A stretch of 5,733 nt of DNA, from NCBI GenBank assembly GCA_041477815.1, contig JBGOUV010000425.1, forward strand, positions 1-5,733, written 5' to 3'. The stretch comes from JBGOUV01 sp041477815. Its GTDB lineage: Bacteria > Acidobacteriota > Terriglobia > Bryobacterales > JACQDG01. The position numbers and the translations under genes are program-made. Of the stretch, positions 1-5,733 are shown piece after piece (position 1 is the first letter of the stretch; the number at the start of each line of letters is the position of its first letter). The notes under the pieces are model-generated. The model had not been told where the DNA came from, ran no database searches, and saw only the letters and a list, made by a program, of their open reading frames with translations.

Positions 1-1871
1 ATCAGCTCCAACTGGGTATTCCAACTTTCTACGCGGTCTTCGAGGTCCGCCGCCAGGATGCCGACGTGGATCGACTCGACGATGTTCTCGCTGAAGTCCT
101 TGAGGCGCTCGTATTCGCCGACCTTCTGCTCGAGCGACTGGTAGAGCCGCGCGTTCTCCAGGGCGATGCCCAGGTAGCCGGCCAGGGTCTGGAGCAGCTC
201 CAGGTCTTCGCCGGTCAGGTAGTCGCGGTTGGCCGCGCGGCCCAGGCCCAGGAAGGCCACCGTGCGGCCGCGGGCCAGGCAGGGGAGATAGTAGGTGAGG
301 TCCAGGTCGGCTACCGTGCTCCGCACCGCGGCGGGCGCGTTCATCAGCCAGCGGGTGCTCTCAAAGAACAGGTAGGGCTTGGACTGGGCGGCGTCCAGAA
401 AGCTGAGGTCCAGGAAGTCGCCCGGCTGGATGGGATGTCCCTGGCGGTCGCGCAGGCCGAGTCCCTTGGCCAGCAGCCAGCGCCCCTCTTCACTGCCGAG
501 AAAGACGCCGACGCGTTCGGTGCCGAGGGTCTTGGACAGCCGTTCGGTGACCGAGGCGAGCATGGCGTCGAGGTTGGTTTCGACGTTCAACTCGCGGGCG
601 AACTCGACTAGAGTGAGGCGGTAGTCGTAGCGCTCGCGGTAAAAGAAACGGTCGAGGCGCTCCTGGATCCAGGTCCGCAGCGGCTGGAACAGGAACGCCG
701 CCACCAGGACGGCGGTGATCCAGCCGGCTTGGCCCAGGTCGCGGAAGTTGCGCTGGATCTGGTTACCGATGGTGAAGATCAGGGCGTAGAAGGCGCCCAG
801 GACGGTCATGGTGGCCAGCGAGTAGGCAAAGCCGCGGCGGAGAATCACGTCCACGTCCATGAGCCGGTAGCGGATGATGGCGTAGGCGAAGGTCAGCGGG
901 ATCAGGCCCAAGGACAGCACCGACAGGCTTTGGGCGGCGCTGGGGACCCGGCCCAGGGCGTAAGGAACCGCGTAGAAGATCAGGAACGGCGCGAGTCCGG
1001 AGAAAGTGCCCCACTGGAGCCACTTCAACTGCTGCCGCACCAGGGGGTCTTCTTCGCGGTGGGTGGCCAGGGCCAACAGGCCCAACACGAAGTAGGCCGT
1101 CAGCAGGCCGAAGGAGATCTTGTCCAGAGCCCACCGCAGCTCGACCAGCGGCCACACCGCCCGCAGGATCCCGGTGGCCGAGGCCACGTATAGGATCATC
1201 ATGCCCGCCGGCGGCAGGTAGCAGGCCCACGCTACCGGGCGGCGGCCGCGGCCTTCTGAAAACGCCAGGCAGAAGTGCAGAAACAGCGCCGGCGTGAACA
1301 GGAGGGCCCACACGTTGCCCCAGTAGATCACCCAGTCGAAGTTGTTCAGCTTGCCGGTGTAGTGGAAGGTGTAGAGGATGAACCCCGCCAGACAGAAGAC
1401 GTAGAAGTGCTGCGCCTTGGGGGCCCCCTCCCGGCGGAAGAATACGAAAAGCCCGATGGCCAGGTGCAGAAAGCCCACCGCGTAAAGGTAATAGAGGACC
1501 GGGCTCGTTTCCACCGGCTGGATGATCAGCGTGTAGCGCAGGTCGAAGCCCTGCCGCTGGACCTTGTACTCCGCCTTCTTCCAGGTCCCGATCCCGAACA
1601 GGATCTGGGGCACCCGCAGGGATTGCTTGACCGACACCCCGTTGATCGCAACCAGCACGTCGCCGGGCTGGATCCCGCTCCGGGCGGCGGGGCTTTCCGG
1701 GGCAATCCGGCGGGCCTCCACGCCAAAATTCGTATCCACCCAGGTGACGCCGTCGTCGGGCAGCTCGAACCGGCGTTGCTGCTGCAGATTCAAGACCCCA
1801 GCCAGGACCGCTCCAACGGTTAAGACGGTCAAAAGTACACGAGCAAACCGAAATTGGATATCGCGGAGCAT
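1..1871 (-). CDS. PDZ-domain, ten-TM, GAF and PAS sensor protein, probable histidine kinase; C-terminus outside window
   Basis: This partial gene has 623 codons visible from an ATG at 1871-1869, and the frame is still open at base 1. Numbering from that ATG: TM1 is about 11-29. A PDZ domain spans about 45-121, with the carboxylate-loop region and core motif SPAARSGIQPGDVLVAINGV at 60-79. Nine further hydrophobic helices lie near 124-145, 155-172, 181-204, 213-231, 253-270, 284-304, 315-332, 349-368 and 383-398. A basic linker follows (RYRLMDVD at 334-341, RFFYRERYDYR at 408-418), then a GAF domain at about 433-573, a likely coiled coil at 574-593, and the start of a PAS domain at about 594-623. 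Arg/Lys-rich loops alternate so that the N-terminus and GAF/PAS are cytoplasmic and the PDZ periplasmic. Proteins of this build usually end in HisKA plus HATPase, but a SpoIIE-type phosphatase or another output is possible because that part is not in the window. The start is uncertain: the frame is open back to a TAA at 1961-1959, with GTG candidates at 1958, 1952 and 1913. The gene is divergent from the envelope operon to its right. Confidence 0.88.
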   Translation of the reverse strand, partial: MLRDIQFRFARVLLTVLTVGAVLAGVLNLQQQRRFELPDDGVTWVDTNFGVEARRIAPESPAARSGIQPGDVLVAINGVSVKQSLRVPQILFGIGTWKKAEYKVQRQGFDLRYTLIIQPVETSPVLYYLYAVGFLHLAIGLFVFFRREGAPKAQHFYVFCLAGFILYTFHYTGKLNNFDWVIYWGNVWALLFTPALFLHFCLAFSEGRGRRPVAWACYLPPAGMMILYVASATGILRAVWPLVELRWALDKISFGLLTAYFVLGLLALATHREEDPLVRQQLKWLQWGTFSGLAPFLIFYAVPYALGRVPSAAQSLSVLSLGLIPLTFAYAIIRYRLMDVDVILRRGFAYSLATMTVLGAFYALIFTIGNQIQRNFRDLGQAGWITAVLVAAFLFQPLRTWIQERLDRFFYRERYDYRLTLVEFARELNVETNLDAMLASVTERLSKTLGTERVGVFLGSEEGRWLLAKGLGLRDRQGHPIQPGDFLDLSFLDAAQSKPYLFFESTRWLMNAPAAVRSTVADLDLTYYLPCLARGRTVAFLGLGRAANRDYLTGEDLELLQTLAGYLGIALENARLYQSLEQKVGEYERLKDFSENIVESIHVGILAADLEDRVESWNTQLEL

Positions 1872-1919
1872 GCGAGACCGGACTTCCGCCTCTTCCAGCA
1901 CGCCAAGGGCCACATCGCG

Positions 1920-1924
1920 CCTTC
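1920..1924 (-). promoter_or_regulatory. Candidate Shine-Dalgarno for an upstream GTG start of the sensor gene
   Basis: On the minus strand GAAGG (1924-1920) lies 6 bases upstream of an in-frame GTG at 1913-1911. This would add 14 residues (MALGVLEEAEVRSR) before the annotated ATG at 1871. The ATG itself has only GGAAG at an 11-base spacing. The upstream codons look like coding sequence, so this start is a real competitor. I kept the ATG because MLRDIQFRF followed directly by TM1 resembles the usual beginning of this type of protein, which is a judgement from memory. Confidence 0.35.
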
Positions 1925-2056
1925 GATCCTCGTCTCTAAACGCTGGATTCACAGCCACTTACCACATTACATCGGACGCGTGGGACGCGGCTACGGATTC
2001 TGGAAGATTTCGTACCGATTTTGGAATCGCCGGGCCAAACTTCTTGCGGAGTTTAC

Positions 2057-2085
2057 TTGACGTGGTGCCGTCATACGCCTAAAAT
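2057..2085 (+). promoter_or_regulatory. Sigma70-type promoter for the GWxTD/barrel operon
   Basis: A -35 element TTGACG (2057-2062, 5 of 6 to consensus) and a -10 element TAAAAT (2080-2085, 5 of 6) are separated by exactly 17 bases, in a locally AT-rich patch of an otherwise GC-rich window. Initiation would fall near 2092, giving a leader of about 43 bases before the ATG at 2135. No comparably good promoter was found on the minus strand for the divergent sensor gene. Confidence 0.7.
2058..2073. promoter_or_regulatory. Operator-like inverted repeat overlapping the -35 element
   Basis: TGACG (2058-2062), a 6-base spacer and CGTCA (2069-2073) form a perfect 5+5 inverted repeat. It covers most of the -35 hexamer and part of the promoter spacer, where a dimeric repressor would block polymerase. 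Five-base arms arise by chance fairly often, so the position, not the match itself, is what makes this noteworthy. No regulator is identified. Confidence 0.3.
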
Positions 2086-2121
2086 TTAATTGTGGCATGG
2101 TATGGTCCAGTTGTCCGCTCC

Positions 2122-2126
2122 GAGGG
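2122..2126 (+). promoter_or_regulatory. Shine-Dalgarno fixing the start of the GWxTD gene
   Basis: GAGGG is followed by an 8-base gap to the ATG at 2135-2137. In-frame earlier starts exist (TTG 2090, ATG 2102), but they lack a good Shine-Dalgarno, would put 11-15 extra residues before the signal peptide, and the TTG lies at or before the predicted transcription start. The 2135 start is therefore preferred. Confidence 0.75.
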
Positions 2127-2134
2127 TGACGTGT

Positions 2135-3802
2135 ATGCTGCGGAAATGGGTTAGTCTCACCGGCGTTTTCACATTGGCGGTGGCGGGACTGGGACCCGCG
2201 CGGGCCGCCGAAACCAAGGCTAAGCCAAAGGCCGAGACAGCCGCCAAACCCTTATCGGAAAAAGAACAGAAGCGCCGCCAGAAGAAGCTGGAGCAGGAGC
2301 TGCAGGGGTCGCTGAAGAAGTGGCTCAACGAAGATGTGGCCTACATCATCACGGATGAAGAGCGGCAGGCGCTGAAGCGGTTCACCACCGACGAGGAGCG
2401 CGAGCAGTTCATCGAGCAGTTCTGGCTGCGCCGCGACCCGTCGCCGGACACCGCCGAGAACGAGTTCAAGGAAGAGCATTACCGGCGCATCGCGTACGCC
2501 AACGAGCGCTATGCCTCGGGAATTCCTGGGTGGAAGGCCGACCGGGGCCGCATCTACATTACCTTCGGACCACCCGACGAGATCGAGTCGCATCCTTCGG
2601 GCGGCACCTACGAGCGCCCGCCGGAAGAGGGCGGAGGCACCACGTCGACGTTCCCGTTTGAGAAGTGGCGCTACCGCTGGATCGAGGGAGTGGGGAGCGA
2701 TATCATCCTGGAGTTTGTCGATCCGACCATGACCGGCGAATATCGTCTGACCATGGACCCCTCGGAGAAGGACGCGCTGCTCTACGTCCCTAATGCCGGC
2801 CTGACGTTGATGGAACAGATGGGCCTGTCGGACAAGACCGCGCGGTTCAGCCGCACCGACGGCACGCGGCTGGGCGAGGCTTTCGGCGGCACCCCCATGC
2901 GCATGAACCAGTTCGAGCGCCTGGAGCTGTACGCCAAGGTTCAGAAGCCGCCGGTGATCAAGTTCAAAGACCTCGAAGCGGCGGTAGAGAGCCACATCAA
3001 GTACAACACGCTGCCGTTCCAGATCCACACCGACTACGTGAAGATCACCGACAGCTCGGTCCTGACGGCGATCACGATCCAGCTCGAGAACAAGGACCTG
3101 GTGTTCAAAGAGAAGGAAGGGATCCACCGGGCGGCGGTGAACATCTTCGCCCGCATCACCACGGTGTCGCGCCGGGTGGCCAACGTGTTCGAGGACGTGG
3201 TGACGGTGGATACCACGCCCGAGTTCCTGCAGCAGGCGGCCAGCCGCAAGTCGATCTATCAGAAATCCATTCCGCTGGCGCCTGGTATGTATCGCATGAA
3301 CGTGGTGCTCAAGGATGTAGTGGGCGAAACCATGAGCACCTACGAGACGGCGCTGCGGGTGCCCAAGTTCGAGGACGAGAAGCTGGCCCACAGCTCGCTG
3401 ATCCTGGCCGACATGATCGAGAAGGTTCCCATGAAGTCGATCGGGTCCGGACAGTTTGTGGTGGGCAGTTCCAAGATCCGCCCGCGGGTGGGCGAGACGT
3501 TCAACCGCAACGAGAAGCTGGGCATCTATATGCAGGTGTACAACCTCGGGGTGGACGAGGGCACCAACAAGCCCGCCGGCAGCATCGAGTACGAGGTGAC
3601 CCGGCAAGGCAAGAGCGAGAAACTGCTGGAGTTCACCGAGGACGTCAACAGCATCAAGGGCGCCTCGGCCCAGCAGGTGACGATCGAGAAGCTGCTGCCC
3701 CTGTCCAGCCTGGAACCGGGGCAGTACACGTTGAAGATGAAGGTGACCGATAGTATTGCGAAGGCGGTTCTGACGCCGTCGGCCACCTTCACGGTCAAGT
3801 AG
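2135..3802 (+). CDS. Exported GWxTD-domain protein, function unknown
   Basis: The product has 555 residues. Residues 1-24 are a Sec signal peptide (MLRKW, hydrophobic core TGVFTLAVAGLG, cleavage after about ARA); there is no lipobox cysteine, so it is probably a soluble periplasmic or surface protein. Residues 26-58 are a Lys/Glu/Ala-rich, probably helical or disordered linker. The GWxTD domain follows at about 66-207: ITDEERQAL, a helical segment with FIEQFWLRRDPSPDTAENEF (92-111), the signature GWKADRGRIYITFGPPDEIE (132-151), WRYRWIEG (178-185) and a beta-rich end ILEFVDP. The signature Thr is Ala here. Residues 208-555 look beta-rich, and the C-terminus (LEPGQYTLKMKVTD, 526-539) resembles an Ig-like strand pattern. 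GWxTD proteins are known in Bacteroidota and Acidobacteriota without an established activity. The gene is first in a probable operon, 21 bases before the barrel gene. Family assignment is strong; role is unknown. Confidence 0.93.
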   Translation: MLRKWVSLTGVFTLAVAGLGPARAAETKAKPKAETAAKPLSEKEQKRRQKKLEQELQGSLKKWLNEDVAYIITDEERQALKRFTTDEEREQFIEQFWLRRDPSPDTAENEFKEEHYRRIAYANERYASGIPGWKADRGRIYITFGPPDEIESHPSGGTYERPPEEGGGTTSTFPFEKWRYRWIEGVGSDIILEFVDPTMTGEYRLTMDPSEKDALLYVPNAGLTLMEQMGLSDKTARFSRTDGTRLGEAFGGTPMRMNQFERLELYAKVQKPPVIKFKDLEAAVESHIKYNTLPFQIHTDYVKITDSSVLTAITIQLENKDLVFKEKEGIHRAAVNIFARITTVSRRVANVFEDVVTVDTTPEFLQQAASRKSIYQKSIPLAPGMYRMNVVLKDVVGETMSTYETALRVPKFEDEKLAHSSLILADMIEKVPMKSIGSGQFVVGSSKIRPRVGETFNRNEKLGIYMQVYNLGVDEGTNKPAGSIEYEVTRQGKSEKLLEFTEDVNSIKGASAQQVTIEKLLPLSSLEPGQYTLKMKVTDSIAKAVLTPSATFTVK

Positions 3803-3811
3803 CAGGAACAA

Positions 3812-3817
3812 GAGGAG
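3812..3817 (+). promoter_or_regulatory. Strong Shine-Dalgarno selecting a TTG start
   Basis: GAGGAG lies 6 bases before the TTG at 3824-3826, inside the 21-base gap after the previous stop codon. This fits the signal peptide MRKSVLALLAVAGAF beginning exactly at the TTG. No ATG or GTG fits the signal peptide better. The gap has no room for a separate promoter or terminator, supporting co-transcription with the upstream gene. Confidence 0.85.
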
Positions 3818-3823
3818 ACTGCA

Positions 3824-5596
3824 TTGCGCAAATCCGTTCTCGCGCTCCTGGCGGTGGCCGGCGCTTTCCCGCTTTCCTCGGCCATCGTAGGCTCCATCGC
3901 CGGGTCGGTTACCGACGATCACGGCATCCCGCAGGTGGGGGCGGCCGTGACGCTGCTCGGATCCGATGGCCGGACGTTGCGGCGGGTCTTCACCAACGAT
4001 CGCGGCGCTTTCGTCGTCGACAACCTGTTCCCGGGACTCTACGGGGTGCGGGTGGCGGTGCCGAGCTTCCTGCCGGCCTTGAAGGAGCGGATCCGAATCG
4101 AGCCGGGCGTCCGCAGCTTCGTAGCCGTGCAACTGGCCAACCTGTTCGCGACGTTCCAGCTCTCTTTGCCCGGCGACAGCCACTGGCAGGACCGCACCGA
4201 AGATTGGAAATGGGTGCTGCGCACGGCGGCGGCCACGCGTCCGGTGCTGCGGCTCTCCGACCCGCTCGAAGAGAAGGAGCGGCAGTCGGTGCTGCGCAAG
4301 TTCAACGGGGTCTTCTCGGATACGCAGGGCATGGTGCAGTTGAGCGCCGGCGACGGCGGCCGGGTTTCTCCGTTCGGCAGCGAGAGCGACATCGGGACGG
4401 CCTTCGCGGTGGCCACCTCGCTGTTCGGCAACAGCAACCTGCTGGTCAGCGGCAACTTGGGGTACGGCTCGATGTATGGCGCGCCGTCCGCCGGGTTCCA
4501 CACCAGCTATAGCCGGGAAATGGCCTACGGGGCCCAGCCGGAGGTTTCCGTCACGGTGCGCCAGTTGTTCCGGCCCTTGCAGGCGGGCCAGGCTCTGTTC
4601 GGACCGATGAGCCGCACCAGTCCCGCGGTGCTCCAGACCTTCACCCTGGGCTTTCAGGATCGGGTGGGGCTGGGCGATGCGATCAAGCTGGAATACGGCT
4701 TCCTGTATGACTCGATCAGTTTCCTCGACCGCATGAACTATGTCAGCCCCTTCGGCAAGCTGACCTACCGGTTCGGGGAAAGCACCCACGTGGTGCTGCG
4801 GTACGCGGGCGGGGCTCCGCAGGTGGACGCCGCCCCGGCCGGCGAGAACGCCCTGGGACGGAACCTTTCGGCGTTGAGCTTGTATCCGCGGATGTCCCTC
4901 AAGGAGGGGCGGCCGGCACTGCAGCGCGGCGAGCACATGGAAATCGGCCTGCACCAGGATTTGGCCATTGGAGGCACGGTGGAGCTGGCGGCCTTCCGCG
5001 ACGTCTTTACCAACGCCGCTCTGACCACGATCGCGCCGCCGGGTTTCTATGCGGGGGGCGACATCCTGCCGGACCTGTTCACCGACACCTCCTCCTTCAA
5101 CGCCGGATCGTACGACACCACCGGCTACCGCGCCGGCTATTCCCGTAAGATCAGCGACCACGTCGATGCCGGGGTTACCTACAGCCGGGCCGGAGTCCTC
5201 ACGGCCCAGCGCGAGGCGCTCGGGACGGCCGACGCGGCGGAGCTGCGGGGCATGCTGAAGCCGGTTCGGGAGCACTCGGTCAGCGCCCGGCTCACCGCCC
5301 AGATCCCGCAGGCGCGCACCTGGATCTCTTCGTCGTACCAGTGGGGCAGCCGCGCGGCGGTCACGGCGGCGGATCCGTTCAACCTGGCGGGAGCGCGGTC
5401 GCTGCCGGGGTTGAACGTGGTGGTGCGCCAGCCCCTGCCGCAGCCCTCCTACGTTCCGGGGAAGTTCGAGGCTACGGCCGAGTTCCGCAACCTGCTGGCC
5501 GAGGGGTATGTACCGCTCCAGACCATCGATGGCCGGCGGATGTACCTGATCCAGTCGGCGCGGAGCTTCCGGGGTGGAGTGAATTTCGTTTTCTGA
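3824..5596 (+). CDS. Outer-membrane TonB-receptor-like beta barrel with N-terminal carboxypeptidase-regulatory domain, no plug
   Basis: The product has 590 residues, read from a TTG start. Residues 1-20 form a signal peptide (cleavage after SSA). Residues 22-104 are a carboxypeptidase-D regulatory-like beta sandwich: GSIAGSVTDDHGIPQVGAAV (23-42), TNDRGAFVVDNLFPGLYGVRV (58-78, key residues GxF...L.PGxY). A Trp-containing helical segment EDWKWVLRTAAATRP (126-140) follows. From about 165 to the end, alternating hydrophobic/polar strands with glycine and aromatic girdle residues indicate an outer-membrane barrel. TonB-receptor-like features are QRGEHMEIGLHQ (367-378) and the closing strands EFRNLLAEGY (553-562) and SFRGGVNFVF (581-590), ending in Phe as BAM substrates do. 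Canonical TonB receptors carry a plug of roughly 130 residues and are usually longer; no plug or TonB box is visible here. It might be a structural porin-like or secretion-related barrel. Its substrate is unknown. It follows the GWxTD gene by 21 bases and is probably co-transcribed. Confidence 0.87.
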   Translation: MRKSVLALLAVAGAFPLSSAIVGSIAGSVTDDHGIPQVGAAVTLLGSDGRTLRRVFTNDRGAFVVDNLFPGLYGVRVAVPSFLPALKERIRIEPGVRSFVAVQLANLFATFQLSLPGDSHWQDRTEDWKWVLRTAAATRPVLRLSDPLEEKERQSVLRKFNGVFSDTQGMVQLSAGDGGRVSPFGSESDIGTAFAVATSLFGNSNLLVSGNLGYGSMYGAPSAGFHTSYSREMAYGAQPEVSVTVRQLFRPLQAGQALFGPMSRTSPAVLQTFTLGFQDRVGLGDAIKLEYGFLYDSISFLDRMNYVSPFGKLTYRFGESTHVVLRYAGGAPQVDAAPAGENALGRNLSALSLYPRMSLKEGRPALQRGEHMEIGLHQDLAIGGTVELAAFRDVFTNAALTTIAPPGFYAGGDILPDLFTDTSSFNAGSYDTTGYRAGYSRKISDHVDAGVTYSRAGVLTAQREALGTADAAELRGMLKPVREHSVSARLTAQIPQARTWISSSYQWGSRAAVTAADPFNLAGARSLPGLNVVVRQPLPQPSYVPGKFEATAEFRNLLAEGYVPLQTIDGRRMYLIQSARSFRGGVNFVF

Positions 5597-5615
5597 GCCG
5601 CGCTCGTTCGCGGCT
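5596..5615 (+). other. GC-rich hairpin at the end of the barrel gene
   Basis: AGCCGCG (5596-5602), loop CTCGTT, and CGCGGCT (5609-5615) make a perfect 7-bp stem starting at the last base of the TGA stop. No T-run follows, so it is not a convincing intrinsic terminator. It may weaken read-through into, or stabilise RNA upstream of, the next gene. Effect unproven. Confidence 0.4.
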
Positions 5616-5635
5616 GGATCCGTCTACTCACAACT

Positions 5636-5733
5636 ATGCGCGTTCTCCTGGCGTTAACCCTGCTCTCCTTTGCCTCCCTGGGGGAGGCTAAGACCAAGTA
5701 CACCAAGATCACGGTGGAGGTGCGGAACCAGGA
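5636..5733 (+). CDS. Exported protein, N-terminal fragment; cut by window edge
   Basis: The reading frame from ATG 5636 is open to the window edge, with 32 codons visible. MRVLLALTLLSFASLGEA is a typical short Sec signal peptide with probable cleavage after residue 18. The mature part starts KTKYTKITVEVRNQ, a beta-strand-like pattern resembling the first strand of a carboxypeptidase-regulatory or Ig-like domain, but too short to assign. The ATG is the first usual start codon after the preceding stop, which lies in the same frame 14 codons upstream. No good Shine-Dalgarno is visible (only GGA at a 17-base spacing), so translation may be weak or depend on the upstream gene. The 39-base gap suggests the same operon as the GWxTD and barrel genes. 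The signal peptide and operon position support a real gene; function is not determinable here. Confidence 0.72.
   Translation, partial: MRVLLALTLLSFASLGEAKTKYTKITVEVRNQ

Noticed and set aside
66..1823. Several open frames of 150-180 codons on the plus strand opposite the sensor gene
   Set aside because: Their products are low-complexity Gln/Gly/Ala/Val-rich strings, and the minus strand here encodes clear PDZ, transmembrane, GAF and PAS segments.
1966..1971. Possible minus-strand -10 (TGTAAT) for the sensor gene
   Set aside because: No reasonable -35 hexamer lies 16-18 bases upstream. A second weak pair (TTGGCC and TACGAA) in the same region matches consensus poorly, so no promoter was called.
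2016..2029. CGATT-TTGG-AATCG inverted repeat in the divergent region
   Set aside because: Five-base arms are common by chance and it does not overlap a recognisable promoter element. Nothing supports it as an operator or terminator.
2090..2134. Earlier starts for the GWxTD protein (TTG 2090, ATG 2102)
   Set aside because: The TTG lies at or upstream of the predicted transcription start, neither has a good Shine-Dalgarno, and both add residues ahead of a well-formed signal peptide.
2252..5275. A 1007-codon open frame on the minus strand, antisense to both the GWxTD and barrel genes
   Set aside because: Its product is rich in His, Arg, Gln and Gly without recognisable domains, signal peptide or membrane segments. 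The plus-strand genes show clear domains. Long antisense frames are expected in GC-rich coding DNA, where stops are rare opposite biased codons.
5603..5635. Intrinsic terminator after the barrel gene
   Set aside because: The stem at 5596-5615 is followed by GGATCCGTCTACTC with no T-run, and a further exported gene starts at once on the same strand.

Overview
The window looks like chromosomal DNA from a GC-rich, diderm bacterium, most likely an Acidobacteriota member of the Solibacter/Bryobacter type. The lineage call is inference from memory of protein families, with no search run. It rests on three things found together: a PDZ-membrane-GAF-PAS sensor protein, a secreted GWxTD-domain protein, and a carboxypeptidase-regulatory-domain protein fused to a TonB-receptor-like beta barrel that has no plug. 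No RNA genes, insertion sequences, CRISPR arrays or long repeats were seen.

Layout. Bases 1-1871 (minus strand) hold the N-terminal 623 codons of a large membrane sensor, which runs off the left edge before its output domain. Bases 1872-2134 are a divergent intergenic region. It contains a near-consensus sigma70-type promoter for the rightward genes (TTGACG, 17 bases, TAAAAT), overlapped by a short operator-like palindrome. Bases 2135-3802 (plus) encode an exported GWxTD-domain protein. After 21 bases, a TTG-initiated gene with a strong Shine-Dalgarno sequence (3824-5596, plus) encodes the plugless outer-membrane barrel. A 39-base gap containing a small GC-rich hairpin then leads to a third exported protein starting at 5636, of which only the signal peptide and about 14 mature residues are visible.

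How they may work together. The three rightward genes are closely spaced, all carry signal peptides, and probably form one envelope operon driven from the promoter at 2057-2085. The divergent sensor has its PDZ domain on the periplasmic side by topology and its GAF and PAS domains in the cytoplasm, so it could report envelope state. Whether it regulates the operon cannot be shown from sequence alone. The GWxTD protein and the plugless barrel have no established molecular function. They are the part of the window most likely to represent an undescribed envelope system.
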